Shown here: piece by piece, positions 50,876 through 59,788 of the stretch
How positions within the stretch are numbered: position 1 is the first letter of the stretch
Layout of the letters: the number at the start of each line of letters is the position of its first letter
Assembly: GCF_014189535.1 (NCBI RefSeq)
Contig: NZ_CP050307.1
Location: 620,001 to 684,000 of the forward strand
DNA: 64,000 bases
From: Rhizobium lusitanum
GTDB taxonomy: Bacteria; Pseudomonadota; Alphaproteobacteria; Rhizobiales; Rhizobiaceae
Direction of reading: 5' to 3'
Program-made: the position numbers and the translations under genes
The notes under the pieces: model-generated
Seen by the model: the letters and a program-made list of their open reading frames with translations, nothing else
What the model was told of the DNA's origin: nothing
Databases searched by the model: none

Positions 50876-51415
50876 ATGTCGAACAACGTCGTGACGGGCG
50901 GAAATGAACCGTTCAAAGGAACCAGTAGCAACGCTGTCGGGCAATCGGTCGAAAGCCAGGCTCAATTGCGCGATGCAGCCAGAGAGTCGTCGACATTTGT
51001 GGGGCGTGGCGAGACGCTCGGCGTTTACGAATTGGTGCCCATCGCAGCCTTCAATGATCCTAACTGGGACATTGCACCCTGGCGCGGCAAGATGTTGGTC
51101 GCGGCACGGACAACAGGCGATGCGCGCGTGGTGGCGGCCGCCTTTGAAGGCAATTTCATGAAAGTCAAATCCATACCAGGTCAAAGCATTGCGACAATGG
51201 GAGCAAGCGCTTTCCGAAACGAAAAACTCTATACGGTTATGGAAATCGATAGAAACCGTCGTGATTTGGATCGCGGGGTGATGGAGATCTCTGACACAGG
51301 ATTAATCGCCAGCGAGGCCTTAAGGGCTGATTTCGATGCGCGCTCTCATGACGGCAGGTCGCCTAGTGCCGGATCGCTGGCACGGTGGGACAACGAAGGT
51401 GGCGCTAACCCTTGA
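50876..51415 (+). CDS. hypothetical stress-regulated protein
   Basis: 179 residues. Start 50876 is set by AAGGAG six bases upstream; the ATG at 50870 is too close. The first 40 residues are Asn/Ser/Gln-rich and disordered, the middle (residues 45-140) is strand-rich (GVYELVPIAAF, KMLVAARTTGDARVVAAAFEG), and the end is acidic. No signal peptide or known family. The EcfG promoter upstream suggests induction in general stress or stationary phase. Confidence 0.75.
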   Translation: MSNNVVTGGNEPFKGTSSNAVGQSVESQAQLRDAARESSTFVGRGETLGVYELVPIAAFNDPNWDIAPWRGKMLVAARTTGDARVVAAAFEGNFMKVKSIPGQSIATMGASAFRNEKLYTVMEIDRNRRDLDRGVMEISDTGLIASEALRADFDARSHDGRSPSAGSLARWDNEGGANP

Positions 51416-51525
51416 TTGGTGTGCAGCACGCCAAGGCGGCACCTTGCCAGATCCTCCCCCTGGAAAGTGCGCAGCGGACGGGCAATCACGCATCACTATG
51501 ATGTATCCAATGGAGCTATAAGCCA

Positions 51526-51717
51526 ATGTCCAAAAAAATGGTCGAAGCAACCGTCAAGAAACGCGGCAGGCGCGTAGCGGTCGGAATCATGAACACAAAG
51601 CAAGCGCTCGATATGCCTGAAACGGAGGGTATGGAATTTTCACATCCGGACGAGAGGCCGGGAGAGACTGAGGTTAGACTTACACAAAGCGAACTTGCCG
51701 AGGTCGTGAAACCCTGA
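51526..51717 (+). CDS. small hypothetical protein
   Basis: 63 residues; a GGAG lies 10 bases upstream of ATG 51526. A Lys/Arg-rich start (KKMVEATVKKRGRRVAV) is followed by an acidic tail. It may be a small stress or DNA-binding protein. Spacing of 110 bp from the preceding + gene allows co-transcription. Modest support. Confidence 0.45.
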   Translation: MSKKMVEATVKKRGRRVAVGIMNTKQALDMPETEGMEFSHPDERPGETEVRLTQSELAEVVKP

Positions 51718-51845
51718 ACGAGTTTTTGATGCAGGTGTGCGAAATTCAGTACCCTTGGTAAGCAAGAATAGGCCGGTTCATTTGCATCGCATATTGCCTG
51801 GCGACGGGCGTATTCGCGGAAATGAGCCATCTTCAAGTCGAAGCA

Positions 51846-52175
51846 CTACGGCGTTGAGATAATATCACTATGATCTATAGGGCTTTCGTCAGTCCGCACA
51901 AACGCCAGATCGATGCCCATTGCATTTTCGTATGAGGCTTGAACTGCTTCGATGGCCAATTGCGCCGATGCGGCATAGCCTTGGCGCAGGATCTCGAGGC
52001 CGGGATCGGATCCGGTCGCACTCGACCAATGCCAGAGACCGTTGAAACGCGGACGCGGTTCCAGGAAGACTCTACCGATCATCCTGTCACCCGAATATCC
52101 CACGAAGTCATTTTCCGGCGCCAGCTCGAGCGGGCACCAACGATAGGCAGACACTGCCTCACTCGCGATTGTCAT
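51846..52175 (-). CDS. hypothetical protein
   Basis: 109 residues. Start 52175 is chosen because upstream in-frame sequence loses coding character. It is Trp/Tyr-rich and acidic (YRWCPLELAPENDFVGYSG; FNGLWHWSSA), followed by a helix (GYAASAQLAIEAVQASYENAM). It resembles short cytoplasmic proteins of unknown function common in Rhizobium. No neighbour gives a clue. Confidence 0.65.
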   Translation of the reverse strand: MTIASEAVSAYRWCPLELAPENDFVGYSGDRMIGRVFLEPRPRFNGLWHWSSATGSDPGLEILRQGYAASAQLAIEAVQASYENAMGIDLAFVRTDESPIDHSDIISTP

Positions 52176-52290
52176 GGATTGATCTTTCACTACAGGGAAA
52201 TACCGATTATTTGAATGATGACCGTATATGGCCCATTTTAGTTTGCTGATTGTCAGAGTTTCGCTGGCGCTATTGGTGGACAGATGTTGA

Positions 52291-53310
52291 TCACATGTGG
52301 ACGATAGACACCTTCGTTCCCGGCTTGGCGTCGCTAATCGTGAACTCGGCATCGAGTTGCTTTGCCATCGCCTCGACGATTCCCGTTCCCAAGCCGGGCT
52401 TGGAGCCTGCCGGGTCTGCGCGAATACCAACACCGTCATCGCTCACCGACATCGACCATTGCGTGTCGTTCGAATGATAATCGACGATGATCTTGCCGCT
52501 GCGATGACCAGGGAAGGCGTGTTTAAGAGCATTGATCACCAATTCCGTGACGATAAGGCCGAGGCTGACCGAGACGTTGGCCTTGGTCTTGCTGTCATCG
52601 ACATTGACTTCAATGGAAAGCGCCTTCGCATCCTGGATCATCGATGCGCCAAGGCTTTTGCAAAGTTGCTCAAAGTATGGACGGAGCAGAACGTCGCCAA
52701 GTCTTGAGGCAGCCAACTGCTGCTGGACGGCAGCGATGGACATCACCCGGCTGTGCGCCGACTGCAGATGCGTGCGGGTTTCCTCCGATTGCACTTGTCG
52801 CGCGCTTTGCATCAGGATGCTGGCAATGATCTGCAGGCTGTTTGCCACCCGGTGCTGGACTTCCTGCAGAAGGATCGCCTTCTCCCGCAAGAGATCATCC
52901 TTGAGTTTTTCGGCAAGGCGAGCGTCGGTGACATCGGAGACGGAAAGAAGAAGCCGGATATGCTCGGGGTCTCCGTAATCGAGCTTCTGCGCGTTCAACA
53001 CCAGGCGCCGCGGTGTCTGGCCGTCACGATTGAGGTCCATTTCATAGGCATCGACATGGGCAGCTCCCGCGGCGGTGGCTTGCAGCAACGAAGACAATTG
53101 CCGCACATTCCATTCTCCATTGCCCAGGGTCGACAGCTGCCGATTTGTCATCTTGACCGGCTCGATCTGGAATTCGTGGTAGAACGATGCACTGGCAGCA
53201 ATCACCATGAGATCGCCGTCGAGAAGCAACAGGGGCGCGCTCGATGAGGCAACTACCGCGAGTGCAAGGTTAAGCCCGCCTTCGGGCTGGAGGGTTGGGA
53301 GGATGGTCAT
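52291..53310 (-). CDS. sensor histidine kinase, HisKA_2 type
   Basis: 339 residues without membrane segments. Residues 15-125 form a PAS-like sensor, with VVASSSAPLLLLDGDLMVIAAS at its start. The phospho-His lies in EVQHRVANSLQ (about residue 155), the HRVxN pattern of HisKA_2 kinases. The ATPase part has VTELVINALKHAF, DDGVGI and GLGTGIVEAMA. Kinases of this class in alphaproteobacteria often feed the PhyR-EcfG stress pathway, and EcfG promoters lie on both sides. No response regulator is adjacent. Confidence 0.9.
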   Translation of the reverse strand: MTILPTLQPEGGLNLALAVVASSSAPLLLLDGDLMVIAASASFYHEFQIEPVKMTNRQLSTLGNGEWNVRQLSSLLQATAAGAAHVDAYEMDLNRDGQTPRRLVLNAQKLDYGDPEHIRLLLSVSDVTDARLAEKLKDDLLREKAILLQEVQHRVANSLQIIASILMQSARQVQSEETRTHLQSAHSRVMSIAAVQQQLAASRLGDVLLRPYFEQLCKSLGASMIQDAKALSIEVNVDDSKTKANVSVSLGLIVTELVINALKHAFPGHRSGKIIVDYHSNDTQWSMSVSDDGVGIRADPAGSKPGLGTGIVEAMAKQLDAEFTISDAKPGTKVSIVHM

Positions 53311-53544
53311 GGTTTGGTGTCCTCAGGGGCCGGAGGCTCGCGGTGCGAAAGCCTTCCCCGGTATGGACGTTGGCGCTTAAGTCGGCGCCTGCTGTTATGC
53401 ACGTTGCCGGACAATAGCATGGATTGATGAGGCAATGGGAATAATCGTTCGCACGTCTCGCGATAGTCCAGACCTTTCCAGCAATTTCATTCGTTTACCG
53501 ATAGTGCCGCAGTTTCCGTCGTGCCCCTTGTTCAGCCGTTCAAT

Positions 53545-53569
53545 GGAACTACGTCCGCGACCGGACGTT
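53545..53569 (+). promoter_or_regulatory. EcfG (general stress) promoter
   Basis: GGAAC, 16 bases, CGTT, 60 bp before the start of the secreted-repeat protein gene. The rest of the 320-bp gap (53311-53544) shows no gene. Confidence 0.75.
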
Positions 53570-53629
53570 TAGGTATAGCTATATCGGGCACTACCGGCAT
53601 TTCGCCGGTACTCCCGAATGGGAGGAAAC

Positions 53630-54001
53630 ATGAAAACGTTGCTGATCGCGATCGGCCTCTTGGCCTCGACAATATTGCCGGCTCTGGCAGCCGAGCCCGC
53701 CAAGATGGTCGACACCAAAATGGGTAAGGTCATGGCCACTGAGAAGGGCATGACCCTCTATACCTTCGATAAGGATACCGCGGGAAAATCAAACTGCGAT
53801 AAGGATTGCCTCAAGAAGTGGCCAGCCTTCCGCGCTGCCGACAAGGCCAAGGCGGAGGGCGAGTGGTCGTTGGTCAAGGATGCGGATGGTCAGCAAATGT
53901 GGGCCTATGGCGGCAAACCGCTTTACACGTTTGTCGGAGACAAAAAGTCCGGCGATATGACCGGCGATGGCGTTGGCAAGATTTGGCACGTAGCCAAATA
54001 G
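53630..54001 (+). CDS. exported Yx(FWY)xxD-repeat protein
   Basis: 123 residues. GGGAGG five bases before ATG 53630 sets the start. A signal peptide (residues 1-21, cleavage after LAA) precedes two copies of the secreted-repeat motif: LYTFDKD and LYTFVGD. CDKDCLKKWPAF between them gives a Cys pair typical of the family. Function of these periplasmic or lipoprotein-like proteins is not established. The EcfG promoter indicates stress induction. Confidence 0.88.
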   Translation: MKTLLIAIGLLASTILPALAAEPAKMVDTKMGKVMATEKGMTLYTFDKDTAGKSNCDKDCLKKWPAFRAADKAKAEGEWSLVKDADGQQMWAYGGKPLYTFVGDKKSGDMTGDGVGKIWHVAK

Positions 54002-54246
54002 CTGGACGGGCGCACAGTTAGAGTGGGCGGTCTTCGGATCGTCCACTGTCGCGCGGTCAGTTTCGGGTTTCGTGAGTAACGGCACGCCGCCGCATGTAAA
54101 TCGGCTCGCCTGATATTATGGAGACCCAAGGCAACAGGTTCGCCAGTCATCGAAAGATGACGCGCCTCTTCGTGACCGTCGGATTCATTATTACATTGGA
54201 TTAGAGGGCTGGCGTGCGGTTGCCATTCACTGGCTAACTTCGCCGC

Positions 54247-54648
54247 TCAATCTTGAATTCGCTGCCCAGCTTTCGTCTCCGCATTCGCACCTTCTGGTGC
54301 AGATGGAAGCATCTTGTCCTGGTGCCCGCTAAACGGGCTATAGTTAAAAAAACCAGATCCCAAATCCGGCGACCTCCGACGTTCACGTCCCAGCAATTTC
54401 ACATAGACGACGTAAAACAGCAGGTGCGGGAAAATGTAACCGGCTTCAAGAATGACAGCCAAGAGCGCAGCCCATGAAATAATCTCGATCGCCGAACTTC
54501 CGGTGCCGATATTCATGACCGCGTAGCCCACCACGATAGCCAACACTATGATGGTGAAGTGAAGGATCGGTACTCTTAGGGCGCATAAAGCGCCGACTGC
54601 AAATGAAAGAACGAGGCCCCATGCCATCAAACGTTCAACTCCGAGCAT
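54247..54648 (-). CDS. membrane protein near exopolysaccharide genes
   Basis: 133 residues. Three or four hydrophobic segments lie at about 8-27, 30-50, 55-68 and 68-85, with a charged cytoplasmic tail of 45 residues. Small proteins of this type recur beside rhizobial exopolysaccharide clusters, but I know no function. An alternative start at 54627 would drop seven residues. The gap to 54915 holds no gene. Confidence 0.6.
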   Translation of the reverse strand: MLGVERLMAWGLVLSFAVGALCALRVPILHFTIIVLAIVVGYAVMNIGTGSSAIEIISWAALLAVILEAGYIFPHLLFYVVYVKLLGRERRRSPDLGSGFFNYSPFSGHQDKMLPSAPEGANAETKAGQRIQD

Positions 54649-54915
54649 CTGATCCAGAATCGAGATTAGTAATACAATCAGTATCAGTTATCTCCGCTCG
54701 TAGAACAAGCCGGAATCACTGCCTAGCTTAGTAATTCGGGGAAGTTACTGGACTTCCTTGCAATACCAATACAGCTTGAAACAAGTTTCGCTATCACAAG
54801 GCGAACTTATTGACTGTCGAATCACACGATAGACGTGAATCGCAGTGGCGGCATGGGATTTTTGCTCTCGCGCCGCCGACAAATATCCGCAATCTCCAAG
54901 CGAGAAAGTCAGTGT

Positions 54916-56268
54916 TCAGGGGGACGACGCGGGCTTGATGCTGTTGCTTGCGGCCTGTTCGGAAGGCGCCGATTTTTGGTCTTCGACGCGAATGACATCC
55001 CCCGGGACGACCGGATCATTATCGCCGACTACGATGGTCCGCAGGGTGCCGTTGACGATGCGATCGATGGTCGTGATCAGCGTGCGCTGGCTGTCATCCG
55101 CTGCCATGTTTGCTGCCGCCGCCGGAGCGCGAGCCTGGATATTCTCTAGCAACCCACGCGTCGTAGTCGTCTTCTCCCGATTGGCCGCAAGGCGATCACG
55201 CACTTCGGTGGCCTCGGTCAATGCCTGTACACGGTAGCGGTTGCTGGCATCGGCAATGTCGCCGTCTGCCTTTGCAATATCCTGCCGTGCCTTGAGATTG
55301 GCGAGCGCGACGTCGAGGTTCTGGCTTTGGAGCTGCGCCAGGTTCTGGTTGGCTCCGAGCTCACGGGATGACACGGTCAGCCCCTGGGAAATCAGTTTGC
55401 TGACCGTTCCCACATCCTTGTTGGCAAGGTCGATCTGCTTGGCAAGCGAGGTAGCCTTGGAATTCAGCGCCTCTATCTGATTGGTTGCAAGCAATTTGGC
55501 CTGATTGAGGGCGTCGATCTCGGTGCTCAACGACCGATGGCGGGTATCAAACAGATCCTGTTCCTCCCGCATCATGCGATCGACCGTCGTGTCATTCGCC
55601 CGCGTCGTCAAGTCCGCCGGAAAGGCGATCGAGGGCTGATCCTGCGTAACGGCATCCAGACGGGCCTGTCGGGCAAGAAGGCTGAGGCGCTCGACCTCCA
55701 GCGTCCGCAGGTCACCGCGAGCGACCAGCGCGTCGCGCTGCAGGCCGACAAGATTGGGGTCGATGAGGCCAAAGGTTCCTCCCGCCATGCTCAGGGCCTG
55801 AACGACGGTGAGGCCGGGGCTATAGCTATATTTCCCCGGCCTGGTCACAAGCCCGGTGAGGAAGAATGGACGATACTCAGCCACTTCGACAGATGCGTTC
55901 GGGCGCTTCTGCATGCCGACTTGCGTCTTCAGGCGCTCGCCGATTGAATCGGAGACTTGTTCCAGGGTCATGCCGGCCGCCGGCACCGTCCCGATGATGG
56001 GCATCGACAGATTGCCCGCCGTCGATACGACAAACTCCCCGGTGAGCGGTGCCCACTCGATCGTTGCCCCGGCCATCGGTCGCCATTCGAACACCCGGAT
56101 CTTCAGCTTGTCCTGGGGGCCGAGAACATAATCGTCAGCAGAGGCACTGGAGATACTCAGTATTTGGAACAGGGCGATCGCGGCCAGAAAGGAGAGGCGG
56201 CAAGCCGAAAGACGACGGCGTGGCGCGGGGCTCCTTTGGCGATGGGTTAATGCAACATCTGATCGCAT
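54916..56268 (-). CDS. polysaccharide export protein, ExoF-like
   Basis: 450 residues. An N-terminal signal (about residues 22-44) precedes the export motif DDYVLGPQDKLKIRVFEW. Then come a second beta region (GNLSMPIIGTVPAAGMT) and an SLBB-like domain (FFLTGLVTRPGKYSYSPGLTV..GGTF). A long coiled coil spans about 190-385. ExoF-type proteins act in the periplasm with Wzx/Wzy pathways to send succinoglycan-like polymers out. Transcribed away from the IS element, about 35 bp after the GT4 gene. Confidence 0.88.
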   Translation of the reverse strand: MRSDVALTHRQRSPAPRRRLSACRLSFLAAIALFQILSISSASADDYVLGPQDKLKIRVFEWRPMAGATIEWAPLTGEFVVSTAGNLSMPIIGTVPAAGMTLEQVSDSIGERLKTQVGMQKRPNASVEVAEYRPFFLTGLVTRPGKYSYSPGLTVVQALSMAGGTFGLIDPNLVGLQRDALVARGDLRTLEVERLSLLARQARLDAVTQDQPSIAFPADLTTRANDTTVDRMMREEQDLFDTRHRSLSTEIDALNQAKLLATNQIEALNSKATSLAKQIDLANKDVGTVSKLISQGLTVSSRELGANQNLAQLQSQNLDVALANLKARQDIAKADGDIADASNRYRVQALTEATEVRDRLAANREKTTTTRGLLENIQARAPAAAANMAADDSQRTLITTIDRIVNGTLRTIVVGDNDPVVPGDVIRVEDQKSAPSEQAASNSIKPASSP

Positions 56269-56304
56269 AACGTTTCACTCCTGTCCGGCGCCGGCCGCGA
56301 TAGT

Positions 56305-57415
56305 CTATAGATGACCAACATTGGCGCGCTCAACGATTGATTTGTTGACGAAAGACTTGAATTTCTCGATGAAAACGTCCGTCCTGAACTCGGCGGCGCG
56401 AGCAACGGCATCAGCCGGATTGAAATCTATCCGCTCCAGGCGCTCGACAGCATCGATTATGGCTTCGGTCGCCTGTGTTTCGAAGAACACGCCCGTCTTG
56501 TCCGACACCACCGTTTCGGTTGCGCCGCCGCGACCATATGCGATGACCGGTCGGCCGCTCGCCATGGCCTCCACGGGCACGATCCCGAAATCCTCCTCGC
56601 CAGGAAAGATAAGCGCCTTGCAGCGCGAATACTGCTCTCTCAGGACATCGAACGGCTGCGGCCCCATGATCGTCACGGTAGGCCCGGCTATTTTTCGCAT
56701 CCGGTCGAGCATTTCTCCACCGCCGATGACGACGAGCTTCGCCTTCATGAGATTGAAGGCCTCCACCGCAAGGTCGGGCCGCTTGTAGCTCACCAGTTCG
56801 CCTACCATCAGATAGTGGTCGCCGACCTCCGAAGACGGGATCGGGTGAAAGGCAGTGGTGTCTACCGGGGGATGAATGATCTCTGAGTCCCGCCGATAGT
56901 AACTCTTGATCCGCTGAGCAACCGTCGCCGAATTGGCGGCAAAATGATCGACCCGATTGGCGGTCGCAACGTCCCAGGTTCTCAAATAATGCGCGAGCGG
57001 CGGCATCATCATTCGGGTCATCAGGCCAGAACTATCGTAATATTTATTATACATATTCCATATGTATCGCATCGGCGAATGACAGTAACAAACATGTAAA
57101 GCCGATGGACTTGGTATTATACCCTTGGAAGGTCCGGACTCGCTGCTGATGACAAGATCGTATTCATTAAGGTCCATTTGCTCCAAGGCCATCGGCATCA
57201 AAGGCAGATATTTCTTGTAGAGCTTTTTCGCGCCGGGAAGCCGGTCGATGAACGTCGTATGGATCTTGTGCTTCTTGATGACGTCGGAAACAGCCGATGC
57301 ATCATAGACATGTGTGAAGATGTCGGCGCACGGATACATTCGGCAAAGGGCCTCCAGAACTTTTTTCTCCTCCACGCATTCCAACCAGCCAATAATGTAT
57401 GATTGCAACGCGCAT
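56305..57415 (-). CDS. GT4 glycosyltransferase with an N-terminal frameshift
   Basis: About 370 residues if repaired. ATG 57415, with GGAG seven bases upstream, gives MRVAIIHYWLVGMRGGEK, the usual start of this GT4 group. The frame is then lost at a run of six As (- strand; T6 at 57361-57366). With five As it would continue VLEALCRMYP. The rest is normal: SGPSKGI, CHSPMRYIW, the donor site GEEDFGIVPVEAMASGRPVI and GGATETV. Without repair only an unnatural start at 57438 keeps the main frame open. It adds a sugar in exopolysaccharide assembly; specificity unknown. Confidence 0.82.
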
Positions 57416-57504
57416 GAAGTACTCCGGAAACAAAACAAAAAGATTACAGCTTACGCGCAGGTATATTTAGAGTTTTGATGTGCCAAGCGCCTATTGGCAT
57501 CAAT

Positions 57505-58611
57505 CTAAAGTTCGCGATATTGTGATTGATCGGATTTTTGTCGAAAGCGCTTGGCCGAGGAGTTGGTTTCATCGGTTGATTTCGTCCAACTGTAAGATTT
57601 GAAGCTTTCAGTGTGGCGTTCGATGAATGCACGGATATCGGCCTCCAGCTCGCTGGTTGAGGTGCGCACGTCCCGCTGCGATTGCTTGCGGCTTAATTCA
57701 GCAAGCCAGCTCTCGATCTGAGTGAACCATGAAGCTGATGTCGGGGCGAAATGGATATGATAGCGAGGGCGGCGCGCCAGCCAGGACCGGACCGCTGCAA
57801 TTTTGCGGGTCGCGTGGTTATCCACGATGATGTGAACATCGAGATCAGGAGGGACGCTGGCATCAATCTGCCTGAGAAAGTCGAGAAGCTCTGTAGCCCC
57901 GTGACGCTTGTCGTCATTGTCGACCGCGAACCCGGAAATGACGTCAAGCGCTGCAAGCAAAGGGCGCGCGCCATCCCGAATAGGGTGACGCATCCGTTGC
58001 TCGGATTGGTCCGACTTTGTCGGCGGGCCAGATTGCTCGCGACTTTGCAGCCGTCTCGGTTTCTTCTCATTGACGCTGAGCGCCAACGCGCGGTTGGGGG
58101 GTGCCAAATGGAACCCGACGACATCGCAGACCTTGTCGATGAATAGCGGATCGCTCAACAGTCGAGATGTTTGCGAATGATGTGGCTGTAGCCCGAATGC
58201 GGCCCAGATCCGCCGGATCGTCGTATGTGAAAAGCCTGTTTCAGCCGCCATGGAGCGGATTGACCACTGGCTCCCGTCCTCGGGCGTCGACTGGAGCGTG
58301 CGCTCGATCACAGCGGCAATCTGGTCATCGTTGATGGTGCGCGGCCTGCCTGAACGGTCCGCGTCGAAGAGCCCCTCGACGCGATCTCGCAGGAAGCGCC
58401 GCCGCCACTTGCCGACGGTGTTTTCATGGATGCCCAATTCCGCAGCTACCATCTTGCTGGCTATGCCGTCGGCACAGCGCAGAACGATCTGGCACCGCTC
58501 GGACATGGACCGAGCTGACGCCTCTTCCTGGCGTGCCTGCTGCTTCAAATAAGCCCGTTCTTCCTCAGTCAGAACCAACGGCGCCGTCGGCCGCCCAGTC
58601 GTGCCCGCCAT
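57505..58611 (-). CDS. IS630-family transposase, probably inactive
   Basis: 368 residues. N-terminal helix-turn-helix domains (residues 35-140) are followed by a DDE core. The first catalytic Asp is Asn here (N181 in ALSVNEKK, where the family has VDEK). The second Asp (IIVDNHATRK) and Glu (IESWLAEL) are present. The segment 190-215 also departs from family expectation. The stop codon TAG overlaps the TA target at the left end. Likely a decayed copy. Confidence 0.85.
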   Translation of the reverse strand: MAGTTGRPTAPLVLTEEERAYLKQQARQEEASARSMSERCQIVLRCADGIASKMVAAELGIHENTVGKWRRRFLRDRVEGLFDADRSGRPRTINDDQIAAVIERTLQSTPEDGSQWSIRSMAAETGFSHTTIRRIWAAFGLQPHHSQTSRLLSDPLFIDKVCDVVGFHLAPPNRALALSVNEKKPRRLQSREQSGPPTKSDQSEQRMRHPIRDGARPLLAALDVISGFAVDNDDKRHGATELLDFLRQIDASVPPDLDVHIIVDNHATRKIAAVRSWLARRPRYHIHFAPTSASWFTQIESWLAELSRKQSQRDVRTSTSELEADIRAFIERHTESFKSYSWTKSTDETNSSAKRFRQKSDQSQYREL

Positions 58612-58656
58612 CGTTATGATCCCCTAAATTAAGTACAGAACAATGATGCGAACTTA
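57506..58656 (-). mobile_element. IS630-type insertion sequence with imperfect inverted repeats
   Basis: The ends share AAGTTCGC-NNN-ATTGT in inverted orientation (from 57508 and back from 58655), each next to a TA dinucleotide, the IS630 target. It lies between the GT4 gene and the exoY-like gene, in their divergent promoter region, and may have separated or altered regulatory sites. Confidence 0.75.
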
Positions 58657-58901
58657 AGTTCCAATTGAATATTACTATATTCAAATATATAAAGTGAGAA
58701 ATCAAAAAACTAGACTTAATAACATCAACTTTCTGTCTGTATTATTCTAATTTTCAACATTTGATACACACATATTGCGTCGCAATAAAGACATTGTCAA
58801 TTTATTTATTATTTGTTAACGTAACTCTACATTCCGATATCGGCAATGTCTGAGCATATCAGGCGGTATTTCTTTATATCTTTCGAGTATGGAGCAAGCA
58901 G
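58657..58901. promoter_or_regulatory. AT-rich upstream region of the exoY-like gene
   Basis: About 245 bp of AT-rich sequence with no gene, including ATATTCAAATATATAAAG and TTTATTTATTATTTG. It should contain the exoY promoter and binding sites for AT-preferring regulators of exopolysaccharide genes such as MucR/Ros proteins. No single promoter stands out. Confidence 0.5.
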
Positions 58902-59627
58902 ATGAGGGAAATTGATCTGAGAAGCGAATTAGACTCACTGGATAGTCTGCGGATGCGACGACGAGCCGGTGTATCCGTCGGTCTGGCGACTTCAAAAAAG
59001 TCGAATTCCAATGTTGCTTCGGATTCCATCAAGTATTGCGTGGACGGCATTTTGGCCGGCATTGCTCTGATGGTATTGTTGCCGATGATCCTGATGGTGG
59101 CGGCAATCCTTCTGGTAACGCAGGGCCGGCCGATCTTCCTGTCCCATCGACGCATCGGCAAGAACGGGGTTTTGTTTTCCTGCCTGAAGTTCAGAACGAT
59201 GGTCACAAACGGCGAGGAAGTGCTTGCGCAACATCTCGACGCTCATCCCGCAGCGAGGGCCGAATGGAGCGCCACGCGAAAGCTCAGGGATGATCCCCGT
59301 GTCACGCCGTTCGGCAAGCTTCTGCGCAAGAACAGCGTCGACGAGGTTCCTCAACTCCTGAATGTGCTTCGGGGCGAGATGAGCCTAGTTGGCCCGCGTC
59401 CGATCGTTCCGAGCGAGGCCGAGCTCTATGGCGCCTACTTTGCCGATTACATGAAGGTGCGTCCTGGCCTGACCGGTCTCTGGCAGGTGAGCGGACGCAG
59501 TGACACGAGCTATGATGCGCGTGTCGAACTCGACGCGCGTTACGTGGCCGAGCGGAGCTTGTGGGGCGATATGATGATTATGGCCAGGACCATTCCAGCG
59601 GTCCTGTCCTCGAGAGGCAGTTATTGA
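58902..59627 (+). CDS. undecaprenyl-phosphate sugar-phosphate transferase, ExoY-like
   Basis: 241 residues, GGAG upstream of ATG 58902. One membrane segment (about 52-75) precedes the catalytic domain with SHRRIGKNGVLFSCLKFRTM, VTPFGKLLRKNSVDEVPQLLNV and GEMSLVGPRPIV. This is the bacterial sugar transferase (ExoY/PssA/WbaP C-domain) that starts polymer repeat units by moving sugar-1-phosphate to the lipid carrier. By homology galactose or glucose is likely. It starts the + oriented part of the cluster. Confidence 0.92.
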   Translation: MREIDLRSELDSLDSLRMRRRAGVSVGLATSKKSNSNVASDSIKYCVDGILAGIALMVLLPMILMVAAILLVTQGRPIFLSHRRIGKNGVLFSCLKFRTMVTNGEEVLAQHLDAHPAARAEWSATRKLRDDPRVTPFGKLLRKNSVDEVPQLLNVLRGEMSLVGPRPIVPSEAELYGAYFADYMKVRPGLTGLWQVSGRSDTSYDARVELDARYVAERSLWGDMMIMARTIPAVLSSRGSY

Positions 59628-59788
59628 GCCGTCGCACCCGTTTAATCCGCGACGCCGGGGCAATCAAAATAGAGACTTAAAAACGGTACGCCTTTGACGA
59701 CCGGGGGTGCTCGGCAGCTATTCGCGGCCGCGACGCTACTTGCCGTGACGGTCTGCCAGAACTGAACTCTGTATAAGGAATTATCAGT

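Noticed and set aside
57821..57829. DnaA-box-like TTATCCACG
   Set aside because: Single match inside the transposase coding sequence; expected by chance in 64 kb.
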